Assembly: GCF_006385685.1 (NCBI RefSeq)
Contig: NZ_VFRP01000014.1
Coordinates: 1 to 64,000 of the forward strand
From: Amaricoccus solimangrovi
Lineage (GTDB): Bacteria; Pseudomonadota; Alphaproteobacteria; Rhodobacterales; Rhodobacteraceae
DNA length: 64,000 bases
Direction: 5' to 3'
A model generated the notes under the pieces. That model did no database searches and was not told where the DNA came from. It worked only from the letters and a program-made list of their open reading frames with translations. Positions 45,592-53,229 of this stretch are shown here, piece after piece. Within the stretch, counting starts at the first letter, position 1, and the number at the start of each line of letters is the position of its first letter. The translations under genes were made by a program, and so were the position numbers.

Positions 45592-46580
45592 CAGCCTCTC
45601 CTTCCAGGCGCGAGCAGCCGTAGCGCCGCGAAGCCGCCGAGCGCGATCCCGGCGAGGCTCGGCGGCGCCGCGACCGGCGGCCCCTGGAACAGGTTCTGCG
45701 TCCAGTTGCGCCAGCCGCCGTTGCCCCGGCTCACGCCATAGGCGTGAAATCCGGTTCCGACGAGGCCGAGCACGCTCGTGAGCGCGAGCGCGCCCCGGGC
45801 GAGCCGGAGCCGCGCCGGGCTCGGGCGCAGCGTCGCCGCGGCGAGCGCGAGGCCGGTCGCGGGAACCGCGGTGACCGGGGCGTACATCGCCGGATTCTGG
45901 AACGCGCCCCGGAAATGCAGCAGCCCGACCTCCGCGGTCAGTCCGAAGAGCCCGCCCGCGCCCAGAAGCCCGAGCGCGCGCCCCGCGGCGCGCGGTTCCC
46001 TTTCCTCCGCCGCCAGCGCGCCGAGGCCGAGACCGCCGGCGAGCACGAGCGCCCCGGGCGCGCCGAAGGGCGCGCGGTAGAAGAGATTGTTGAAGCTGAG
46101 CCCGCCCGGCCGCGACAGGATGTTCCGGAAATGGAACACCGTGCCCGCGAGCCCGGTGAGCGCCGCGCCCCGGAAGACGAGGCGGCGCGGCCCCGCGCTC
46201 GCCCGGGACAGCGCGGTGGCGACGCCGGCGGCGACGGTCGCGCCCGCGACGAGCGGCGCCGCGTACATCCGGCGCTCCCGGAAATTCGCGCGCGAATGCT
46301 CCATCGCGCTGTCGGCCAGCACGCTTCCCGCGAGCAGCGCCGCGCCCAGCCCGGCGAGCCTCGCGGCGCGGGAGGGCCGTCCGCCCCGGGCGCCGAGCAA
46401 GGCGCCCCCCGCCACGGCCAGGGCGAGCCCCCCGCCGGTCGCTCTCACCAGAGTCGCGGGCGCTGTCTCCGGCTGGCGGCGGGAGGGCGCGGGCCGGGAG
46501 GTCCGGGTCTGACCCGGGGGCGAGCCGTGGCAGGGGGCGGGGTGGCTGTCGCTGGGCTGTGTCCGCGTGGAAAATGCCAT
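45591..46580 (-). CDS. Polytopic membrane protein with internal duplication
   Basis: I recognise no named family in this 329-residue protein. About eight or nine hydrophobic segments follow a polar, Pro/Ser-rich N-terminus of about 43 residues. The protein is two halves: residues 94-192 and 221-320 share EHSRANF/LHFRGAF, MYAAP/MYAPV, GTVFH/GTGFH, then a Gly-Gly turn, NLF and AP at offsets of 127-131. His 95, 150, 222 and 279 fall at equivalent places near helix ends. It is the first gene of the GMC/subunit-3 operon, where a cytochrome subunit is usually found, so a membrane anchor or electron-accepting role is possible. GGAGAG precedes the ATG. Confidence 0.78.
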   Translation of the reverse strand: MAFSTRTQPSDSHPAPCHGSPPGQTRTSRPAPSRRQPETAPATLVRATGGGLALAVAGGALLGARGGRPSRAARLAGLGAALLAGSVLADSAMEHSRANFRERRMYAAPLVAGATVAAGVATALSRASAGPRRLVFRGAALTGLAGTVFHFRNILSRPGGLSFNNLFYRAPFGAPGALVLAGGLGLGALAAEEREPRAAGRALGLLGAGGLFGLTAEVGLLHFRGAFQNPAMYAPVTAVPATGLALAAATLRPSPARLRLARGALALTSVLGLVGTGFHAYGVSRGNGGWRNWTQNLFQGPPVAAPPSLAGIALGGFAALRLLAPGRRG

Positions 46581-46709
46581 GGGCTGGCTCTCCGTATTCA
46601 GGGCGTATCGAGGTCGCGCCGCTCCGGCACCGGCGAGGATCCAACGTCCGCCCCGCCGCTTCGTTTCGAGTTCCTGCCCGAAAGCTGGTCACGCCCCCGT
46701 GCGCGGCCC

Positions 46710-46735
46710 GGAACAAAACCCGCGAGGCCCCGGTT
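46710..46735 (+). promoter_or_regulatory. EcfG-like stress promoter
   Basis: GGAAC (46710-46714), 17 bp and GGTT (46732-46735) lie upstream of the ThDP enzyme. The alphaproteobacterial general-stress sigma factor EcfG recognises GGAAC-N16/17-CGTT. One -10 base differs. The rest of the 240-bp divergent gap shows no other clear element. Confidence 0.45.
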
Positions 46736-46820
46736 TCCCCGGCGGAGGGCTCCACAGGGCCGGGACGCGGCCCGCCGAGCCGAAACCGGGCCTGAGCGCC
46801 CGCTGTCCGGAGATCTCATC

Positions 46821-48587
46821 ATGGCGGATACCGTCGGCGACTTCATTCTCAAGCGCATGTCCGAATGGGGCGTCGACCGCGTGTTCGGCTTCCCGGGCGA
46901 CGGGATCGGCGGTCTCGTCGCCGCGATCGGCCGCGACGACAAGATCGACTTCGTCCAGGCGCGGCACGAGGAAAGCGCGGCCTTCATGGCCTGCGCCCAT
47001 GCGAAATTCACCGGCGAGGTCGGGGTCTGCGTCGCGACCTCGGGTCCCGGCGCGATCCATCTGCTGAACGGGCTCTACGACGCCCGGCTCGACCATCAGC
47101 CGGTAGTGGCGATCGTGGGCCAGCAGGCCCGCGCCGCGCTCGGCGGCAGCTATCAGCAGGAGGTGGATCTCCGCACCCTCTTCAAGGACGTCGCCGGCGC
47201 CTATGTCGAGACCTGTTCCACGCCCGCGCAGATGCGCCACCTGATCGACCGTGCCTTCCGGATCGCGAAATCCGAGCGCACCGTGACCTGCGTCATCGTT
47301 CCGAACGACGTGCAGGAGCTTCCGGCGGTGGAGGAGCCGCCGCGCGCCCACGGCACCGTGCATTCGAGCGCCGCCTTCTCCACGCCGCGCGTCGTGCCGG
47401 CCGAGGAGGATATCGAGCGCGCCGCCTCCATTCTGAACGCGGGCTCCAGGGTGGCGATCCTGGTCGGCGCCGGCGCGCTCGAAGCGACGGACGAGGTGAT
47501 CGAGGTGGCCGAACGCCTCGGCGCCGGCGTTGCCAAGGCGCTGCTCGGCAAGGCCGCGCTGCCCGACGACCTGCCCTTCGTCACCGGCTCCATCGGGCTT
47601 CTCGGAACCGAGCCTTCGGACTGGATGATGCGCCATTGCGACACGCTGCTGATGATCGGCTCGCGCTTCCCCTATTCGGAATTCCTGCCGGCGGAGGGCG
47701 ACGCGCGGGGGGTGCAGATCGATCTCGATCCGACGATGCTCTCGATCCGCTACCCGATGGAGGTCGCGCTGACCGGCGACGCCGCGGCGACCCTGCGCGC
47801 GCTGATCCCGCGTCTGGAGCGCAAGGAGAAACGCGACTGGCGCGAGGATATCGAGAAGCGCGTCGCGGACTGGTGGGAGGGCGTCGAGAAACGCGCGATG
47901 GAGGAGGCCGATCCGGTCAATCCGGAGCGGGTGTTCTGGGAGCTTTCCTCCCGCCTGCCGGAAAACGCGATCATCTCCGCCGACAGCGGCTCCTCGGCCA
48001 ACTGGTACGCGCGCGCGCTTCGGATCCGCCGCGGCATGAAGGCCTCGCTCTCGGGCACGCTCGCCACGATGTGCCCGGGCCTGCCCTACGCGCTCGCGGC
48101 GAAATTCGCCTATCCCGACCGGGTGCCGATCGCCTTCGTGGGCGATGGCGCGATGCAGATGCTCGGCATCACCGATCTCATCACCGCGTCGAAATACTGG
48201 CGCGGCTGGTCCGACCCCCGGCTCGTCGTCTGCGTGCTCAGCAACGGCGATCTCAACCAGGTGACCTGGGAGTTGCGCGCGATGGCCGACAGCCCCCGGG
48301 TGCCGGAGACGCAGGACGTGCCGCGCATGGATTTCGCCGCCTACGCCGAGTTGCTGGGGCTGAAGGGGATCACCGTCGACACGCCCGACGCGATCGGCGC
48401 GGCCTGGGACGCCGCGCTCGCCGCCGACCGGCCGTGCCTGATCAACGCGATCGTCGATCCCGACGTGCCGACCCTGCCGCCGCATATCACCTGGTCGCAG
48501 GCGAAGTCCTACGCGACCGCGCTCGTCAAGGGCGATCCGGAAAGCGGCGGCATCGTGCGGCAGACGATCAAGCGGGTGCTCACCTGA
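46821..48587 (+). CDS. ThDP-dependent enzyme, pyruvate oxidase/acetolactate synthase-like
   Basis: This 588-residue enzyme has the full PoxB/AlsS layout. The N-terminal domain has FGFPGDGIGGL and the catalytic Glu in ARHEESAAFMACAHAKFTG. The middle domain is FAD/nucleotide-binding-like, and the ThDP motif is VGDGAMQMLG, ending near SNGDLNQ. The closest resemblance is to pyruvate:quinone oxidoreductases, which give acetate and CO2. GGAG lies 8 nt before the ATG at 46821. It is divergent from the GMC/membrane-protein operon, and an EcfG-like promoter suggests stress induction, as poxB is stress-induced in E. coli. A decarboxylase for another keto acid is also possible. Confidence 0.83.
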   Translation: MADTVGDFILKRMSEWGVDRVFGFPGDGIGGLVAAIGRDDKIDFVQARHEESAAFMACAHAKFTGEVGVCVATSGPGAIHLLNGLYDARLDHQPVVAIVGQQARAALGGSYQQEVDLRTLFKDVAGAYVETCSTPAQMRHLIDRAFRIAKSERTVTCVIVPNDVQELPAVEEPPRAHGTVHSSAAFSTPRVVPAEEDIERAASILNAGSRVAILVGAGALEATDEVIEVAERLGAGVAKALLGKAALPDDLPFVTGSIGLLGTEPSDWMMRHCDTLLMIGSRFPYSEFLPAEGDARGVQIDLDPTMLSIRYPMEVALTGDAAATLRALIPRLERKEKRDWREDIEKRVADWWEGVEKRAMEEADPVNPERVFWELSSRLPENAIISADSGSSANWYARALRIRRGMKASLSGTLATMCPGLPYALAAKFAYPDRVPIAFVGDGAMQMLGITDLITASKYWRGWSDPRLVVCVLSNGDLNQVTWELRAMADSPRVPETQDVPRMDFAAYAELLGLKGITVDTPDAIGAAWDAALAADRPCLINAIVDPDVPTLPPHITWSQAKSYATALVKGDPESGGIVRQTIKRVLT

Positions 48588-48596
48588 GCGCCCGCC

Positions 48597-49697
48597 ATGG
48601 CCGGCGACATGAGCCGCGCGCCGATCCGGAGCGTTCGCGCGCGCGCCTTCACGATCCCGACGGATGCCCCGGAATCGGACGGCACGCTCGAATGGCGGGA
48701 GACGACGCTGGTGCTGGCGGAGATCGAGGCCGGCGGCATGCGCGGTCTCGGCTATACCTATTCCGACGCCTCGGCCGGGAAGCTGATCGAGGACAAGCTG
48801 GCGGAGGCGCTGCGGGGCGAGGACGCGCTCGACATCCGCGCGCGCTGGACGGCGATGCGGGACCGGACGCGCAACCTCGGCCAGACCGGCCTCGCCGCCA
48901 CGGCGATCTCGGCGGTCGACAACGCGCTCTGGGACCTCAAGGGAAAGCTGCTCGGCCTGCCGGTCGCGGCGCTCGTCGGGCGCGCGCGGCGCGAGATCCG
49001 CGCCTATGGTTCGGGCGGCTTCACCTCCTATGACGACGCCCGCCTCGCCGCGCAGCTGGGCGGCTGGGCGGAGCAGGGATGTTTCGCCGTCAAGATGAAG
49101 GTGGGCCGGAAGCCGGGGGAGGATCGTCGCCGGATGCGCGTCGCGCGGGAGGCCATCGGCGCCGGAACCGGGCTCTTCATCGACGCCAACGGCGCCTTCG
49201 ACCGGAAATCCGCGCTCGCCTTCGCCGAGGCCGCGGGCGGGTTCTGCGCGCGCTGGTTCGAGGAGCCGGTCTCGTCGAACGATCTCGCGGGGCTGAGGCT
49301 GCTCCGCGACCGCGCGCCGGCGGGCATGGCGATCACCACCGGCGAATACGCCTTCGCCCCCTGGACCTTCCGCGACCTGCTCGGCGCCGGCGCGGTGGAC
49401 GTGCTTCAGGCCGATGCGACGCGGTGCCTCGGGATCACCGGCTTTCTCGACGCCGCCGCGCTCGCGCTCGCCCATGAAGTGCCGCTCTCCGCGCATTGCG
49501 CGCCGGCACTGCATCTGCATGCCTGTCTCGCGGCGCCGGCGGCGGCGCATCTCGAATGGTTCCACGACCATGTCCGGATCGAGGCGATGCTCTTCGACGG
49601 CGCGCCCCGCCTCGCCGCCGGCCTCCTCCGCGACAATGGCGAGCCCGGCCTTGGCCTGGCGCCGAAGGAGGCCGAACTCGCGCGTTTCGCCGTCTGA
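48597..49697 (+). CDS. Mandelate racemase/muconate lactonizing enzyme family protein
   Basis: This 366-residue enolase-superfamily enzyme abstracts the proton alpha to a carboxylate. The catalytic Lys motif is FAVKMKVGR, the metal ligands are Asp in LFIDANG, Glu in WFEEPVSS and Glu in TTGEYAFA, and a C-terminal His is in SAHCAPALHLH. Acid-sugar dehydratases and epimerases share this set. The 9-bp gap to the ThDP gene indicates an operon, so dehydration of a sugar acid and keto-acid decarboxylation could be consecutive. The substrate is unknown. Confidence 0.86.
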   Translation: MAGDMSRAPIRSVRARAFTIPTDAPESDGTLEWRETTLVLAEIEAGGMRGLGYTYSDASAGKLIEDKLAEALRGEDALDIRARWTAMRDRTRNLGQTGLAATAISAVDNALWDLKGKLLGLPVAALVGRARREIRAYGSGGFTSYDDARLAAQLGGWAEQGCFAVKMKVGRKPGEDRRRMRVAREAIGAGTGLFIDANGAFDRKSALAFAEAAGGFCARWFEEPVSSNDLAGLRLLRDRAPAGMAITTGEYAFAPWTFRDLLGAGAVDVLQADATRCLGITGFLDAAALALAHEVPLSAHCAPALHLHACLAAPAAAHLEWFHDHVRIEAMLFDGAPRLAAGLLRDNGEPGLGLAPKEAELARFAV

Positions 49698-49699
49698 GG

Positions 49700-50434
49700 C
49701 TACATCTCCTCCTTCAGCCCCTTGCGGATGAGCCACCAGTTCACCGGATAGGCGGTCGCGAAGCCGCAGAGCATGGCGAGCTGCATCATGAACCAGAACT
49801 CGACCGTGGGAACCTCCAGCCGGGTCTGGAGGATGTGGCCGAAGATCCAGAAATGGGCGAGCGCCATGAAGCCGTACATCCCCACCTGCCAGGCGGTGAG
49901 CGAAAGCGCGTCGGCCTTGACCGCCTGGATCAGCCCGTCCTTCACCGAAAGGCCGCGCATCGGCTTGATGGTGAAATACTGGAAGGCGATCCCGAGCCCG
50001 AAGGCGAAGATGTAGTCGAGGATCCAGACCGCGAAGATCTTCTCGCCGAAGAGGCTGTGCCAGCCGAACCAGACCGCGACCGCGGGGACGAGGAAGGCGA
50101 GCCATTCGGCGATCATGTCGCCGAGCGCGCAGCCCGCGCCGCAATGCGTGGCGCCCTTGCCGACCTTGGCCGGGAACGGGGTGAGCTTCTTGTTCGGCAT
50201 CGGCTCGTCCCGCTCCATCGCGGGCTTGACGCGGCTCTGCGCGGCGAGCTTGCCATAGGTGTAATATCCCGCGAGCGCGATCGGCCCCGCGAAGAGCGCC
50301 GTCAGCGGCCAGACCAGGTTCATGATCCACATGTGCTGCGGATCGCGCCATTCGTCGACGATGATGATGAGGGAGCAGCCGAAGGCCACCGCGAGCGAGA
50401 TTACGGAAAGGGCGTGCAGCCAGCCTGGGACCAC
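49700..50434 (-). CDS. DUF4396 domain membrane protein
   Basis: This 244-residue protein has about six hydrophobic segments and the DUF4396 signature THCGAGCALGDMIAEW (residues about 97-112), whose Cys/His cluster may bind a metal. The second half (DYIFAFGLGIAFQYFTIKPM and NWWLIRKGL) is also conserved. The start is GTG at 50434, chosen because AGGAGG lies 8 nt upstream. Its function is unknown. It converges on the enolase-superfamily gene. Upstream are an EcfG-like promoter and an inverted repeat. Confidence 0.82.
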   Translation of the reverse strand: MVPGWLHALSVISLAVAFGCSLIIIVDEWRDPQHMWIMNLVWPLTALFAGPIALAGYYTYGKLAAQSRVKPAMERDEPMPNKKLTPFPAKVGKGATHCGAGCALGDMIAEWLAFLVPAVAVWFGWHSLFGEKIFAVWILDYIFAFGLGIAFQYFTIKPMRGLSVKDGLIQAVKADALSLTAWQVGMYGFMALAHFWIFGHILQTRLEVPTVEFWFMMQLAMLCGFATAYPVNWWLIRKGLKEEM

Positions 50435-50472
50435 CGGAAGTTCCTCCTGTTGCCGGGACGGATCTGGATGCG

Positions 50473-50528
50473 AACCGCCCGGCCGCGCGACTGTTCCGAG
50501 AAAGTGGGGAAGATATGCAAATGCATAT
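50473..50528 (-). promoter_or_regulatory. EcfG-like promoter and ATATGCA inverted repeat
   Basis: Reading leftward, GGAAC (50497-50493), 16 bp and GGTT (50476-50473) precede the DUF4396 gene, placing transcription start about 30 nt before its GTG. Just upstream of the -35, ATATGCA and TGCATAT are separated by AA (50513-50528), in the right place for an activator or for a repressor of a second promoter. The rest of 50435-50578 shows nothing else. Confidence 0.48.
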
Positions 50529-50578
50529 TCGCGCGGACCGCCCCTCGTCGCGCGCGGCTCCGTCCGGGTGGGGCGGGG

Positions 50579-51817
50579 TTACCGGGCCGCGGCGTCCCAG
50601 AGCGGGCGGGCCGGGGGACGTTCGAAGGTGGGACGGCCGGCCTTCCAGCCGCGGATGACCGGGGCGACGCGGCGGACGGCCTCCGCCGGGCTCGGCGCGG
50701 CGATCAGCACGATATCGGCCGGCCCGCCCTCCCGCGGTCCGTAGGGCGCGCCGCCAAGCTGCGCGGCCGGGGCACTGGTCACCATGTCGAAGGCGGCCGC
50801 GAGATCGGCCTCGCGCGAGAGCTGCGCGACATTGGCATAGAGGTTCGCCATCCGGCAGAGCGAAGCGTCGCCATAGGGGGTGAAGGGATTGAGGATGTTG
50901 TTGCTCGCGACCGCGGTCCGGACGCCGAGCGCCCGGAGCCGGGGCAGCGGGGCGAGGCCGCGCGGCACCAGCCGGTCGCGGTCGCGTCCGAGCAGGAAGA
51001 GATCGGTGGCGGGCAGGGCGGTGACGGCGATCCCGGCGTCGGCGAGCATCCGGCCGAGCGCGGTGACCTCCTCCGGCCCCATCGCCGAGAGCTTGGTCGC
51101 ATGGCCGACCGAGACGCGGCCCTGCCAGCCGTGCCGGCGGGTCAGCGCCGCGATTTCCGGCAGCGCGGCGCCACGCGGCTCGAGGTCGAAATCGACATGG
51201 AAATCGACGGGCACGTCGTGGGCGACCGCGAGATCGAAGATCGCCGCCAGATGCGCGGCGGGATCGGGATCGGTGTAGGGGCAGCCGCCGACGGAGGTGG
51301 CGCCCCGGTCGAGCGCCGCGGCGAGCAGCCGGAGCGTCTCCGGCTCGCGCGTCGTCCCTTCCTGGGCGAAGGCGCAGAGGTCGATGTCGAGCGCGGGCGC
51401 CATCGCCGCCCTGACCTCGATCAGCGCCCGGAAGGCGCGGTCGCCCACCCGCGGGTCGAGTTCGACGAAGCTCCGGAGCCGGGTGGTGCCCTGGAGCACC
51501 GCGAGACGCGCCACCTCCGCCGCCCGCGCCGCGACGTCCTCGACGGTGAACTCCGCCTTGGCGGCGGCGGTCAGGCGGACCGCCTCGGCGAGCGTGCCCT
51601 CCTCCGGCGCGCAGCGGTCGAGGAGCAGGGCCTTGTCGAGATGGATGTGGCAGTCGACGAACCCGCCGAAGGCGAGCGCGCCCTTCGCCGCGACGCGGGG
51701 CGCGCGCGCCACGATCTTCCGGGCGATCGCGCGGATGCGTCCCGCGCCCACGGCGATGTCCCAGAGCCCCGGCCGCTCCGCCAGCCGCGCGCCGGAGATG
51801 ACGAAATCGAGGCTCAT
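50579..51817 (-). CDS. Amidohydrolase, cytosine deaminase-like subfamily
   Basis: This 412-residue metal-dependent hydrolase has HxH at H57/H59 (VDCHIHLDK), H207 (DFHVDFD) and H239 (VGHATKLS). The position of the metal-binding Asp of CodA is Asn (ASNNILNPF, N306), and the CodA HCDE motif reads HVDF. The consistent NPFTPYGDASL that follows suggests a distinct subfamily rather than a dead enzyme. It lies downstream of the LacI gene. Its ribosome-binding site is inside a 10-bp stem. The substrate is unknown, perhaps a cyclic amide or N-heterocycle. Confidence 0.8.
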   Translation of the reverse strand: MSLDFVISGARLAERPGLWDIAVGAGRIRAIARKIVARAPRVAAKGALAFGGFVDCHIHLDKALLLDRCAPEEGTLAEAVRLTAAAKAEFTVEDVAARAAEVARLAVLQGTTRLRSFVELDPRVGDRAFRALIEVRAAMAPALDIDLCAFAQEGTTREPETLRLLAAALDRGATSVGGCPYTDPDPAAHLAAIFDLAVAHDVPVDFHVDFDLEPRGAALPEIAALTRRHGWQGRVSVGHATKLSAMGPEEVTALGRMLADAGIAVTALPATDLFLLGRDRDRLVPRGLAPLPRLRALGVRTAVASNNILNPFTPYGDASLCRMANLYANVAQLSREADLAAAFDMVTSAPAAQLGGAPYGPREGGPADIVLIAAPSPAEAVRRVAPVIRGWKAGRPTFERPPARPLWDAAAR

Positions 51818-51820
51818 CCG

Positions 51821-51848
51821 CCGCCTTCCCGTCCGGCGGGGAAGGCGG
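51821..51848 (-). promoter_or_regulatory. Hairpin covering the amidohydrolase ribosome-binding site
   Basis: On the leftward transcript CCGCCTTCCC pairs with GGGAAGGCGG over an 8-nt loop. The second arm contains GGGAAGG, the only Shine-Dalgarno-like sequence, 6 nt before the ATG. Folding would block translation initiation. The remainder of the 105-bp gap to the LacI gene shows no promoter I can support. Confidence 0.55.
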
Positions 51849-51922
51849 TGGCGCGGTGAGGGGCGGGCGGTTCCATGCCGGGCATCATGCCACGCTCCCG
51901 CGCCAAGTCGATGGGGCGGGGA

Positions 51923-52966
51923 TCACGCGTCGGGCGGGACGTCGATGCGCTGGAGCTCGCCCGGCGGGACGCCGGCCAGCGTGCGCGTGACGGCGTCGGC
52001 GAGGAAGGCGCCGGCGGCGCGGAAATCCTCGTGGATGACCACGGTCTGGCGCCGGAACTTCTCCATCATGTGGAAGGAATCCTTCACCGCGAGGTCGAAG
52101 TCGCGCCCGATCTCGAACCCGGCGGCCTCGGCGCCGCTGATGACGGCGATGGCCGCGCTGGCCGAGCCGCAGACGAAGCCGTCCGGGCGCCGGCGGGCCG
52201 AGCGCATCATCCGGCCCACCTCCGCCTCGATCGCCTCGTGGGCGCTGTCGATCGTGACCTCGCGGATCGGGATCTCGGTCAGGTCGAGCCGATCCAGCGC
52301 GCGGGCGAAGCCGGTGGACATGTGCTGGCAGTAGGTCAGGTTCGCCGGCGGCGGCAGCAGGGCCAGACGCTCGCGGCCGCGCGCGGCGAGCCGCCGGACG
52401 GCGATCTCGGCGTAGCGCTCGTTGTCGAAGTCGAAATAGGGGTGGACGATGTCCATCGCCGTGCGGCCGTGGGTAGCGAAGGGAAAGCCGCGCTCGCGCA
52501 GGTAGCGCACGCGGGGGTCCTCCGGTTCGATTCGGGAAAAGATCACGCCGTCGGCGGAGCCGGTCTCGACGATGTAGCGCACGGGTCCGAGCGGATCGGT
52601 GCGCGGGTCGTATGGGGTCACGATCAGATGGTAGGGCGTGCCGGCGAGCCGCTCCGAGATGCCGTGGACGAGATGGGGCGTGAGGCCGAGCACCTCGGTC
52701 TCGACCGACAGGATGAGGCTGATCACGTTGGTCTTGCCGGTGCGCAGCCTGACGCCGGCGCGGTTCGGCCGGTAGCCGATCTGCCCGGCGACGAGCCGCA
52801 CGCGCTCCTTCGTCGCCTGCCCGATGTCGGGCGCGTCGTTGAGCGCGCGCGACACCGTGGTGACGCCGAGGCCGGTCATGTAGGCGATCGTTCTCAGCGT
52901 GGGCCGCCCCTTCGCGCCCCCGGGCCTCGGTCCGCCGCCCTGTCCGTCTTCCGCCATCTCCGCCAT
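51923..52966 (-). CDS. LacI family transcriptional regulator
   Basis: This 347-residue repressor has an unusual 20-residue Gly/Arg-rich leader before the HTH (RPTLRTIAYMTGLGVTTVSRAL, residues 21-42), a hinge helix (RAGVRLRTGKTNV) and a periplasmic-binding-protein-like effector domain. An upstream in-frame ATG at 53113 would add 49 implausible residues across the promoter, whereas AGGA lies 5 nt before the ATG at 52966. Matching operators near both this gene and the divergent transporter operon point to local control by an imported oligosaccharide (inference). Confidence 0.87.
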   Translation of the reverse strand: MAEMAEDGQGGGPRPGGAKGRPTLRTIAYMTGLGVTTVSRALNDAPDIGQATKERVRLVAGQIGYRPNRAGVRLRTGKTNVISLILSVETEVLGLTPHLVHGISERLAGTPYHLIVTPYDPRTDPLGPVRYIVETGSADGVIFSRIEPEDPRVRYLRERGFPFATHGRTAMDIVHPYFDFDNERYAEIAVRRLAARGRERLALLPPPANLTYCQHMSTGFARALDRLDLTEIPIREVTIDSAHEAIEAEVGRMMRSARRRPDGFVCGSASAAIAVISGAEAAGFEIGRDFDLAVKDSFHMMEKFRRQTVVIHEDFRAAGAFLADAVTRTLAGVPPGELQRIDVPPDA

Positions 52967-53015
52967 CCAGTCCTGCCGAATCGCAGGATAGCCCAGCCGC
53001 GCGGCGGGTACAAAT

Positions 53016-53206
53016 CTGAAACGATACAGTAAACCCGGAGGCAGGGTGGATATGGCGAAAACCGGTCCGGGTGAGTCCGGTGACTCCGTATATAATGCAC
53101 TGTTTATGCACATATAAATCCGAAATTATTCCCGGAGCGAGGATCGGTCGCTTCAGGCGACGGCGAAAAAGATAGCGCGATGGGTACCGATCCTGTAACG
53201 ATGCAG
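53016..53206. promoter_or_regulatory. Divergent control region with paired LacI-type operators
   Basis: CTGAAACGATACAG (53016-53029) and CTGTAACGATGCAG (53193-53206) share the pattern CTG-W-AACGAT-R-CAG with a central CG. Their centres are 177 bp apart. The first is 50 bp before the LacI ATG and the second 24 bp before the binding-protein ATG. A perfect TATAAT lies at 53091-53096 for the rightward direction, with a weak -35. ATGCAC is repeated at 53095-53100 and 53106-53111, 11 bp apart. Confidence 0.65.
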
Positions 53207-53229
53207 AAAAACATACCGGGAGGCTACAG

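Noticed and set aside
46581-46690. EcfG-like promoter for the leftward GMC operon
   Set aside because: GGAAC and CGTT occur in the right order but 23 bp apart, too far for that sigma factor.
46689-50351. A 1220-codon open frame on the minus strand
   Set aside because: It is antisense to the ThDP and enolase-superfamily genes, His/Arg/Gly-rich with no domain, and arises from GC-rich codon bias.
52967-53113. N-terminal extension of the LacI regulator
   Set aside because: It would run through the operator and promoter region and has no ribosome site, whereas the ATG at 52966 has AGGA.
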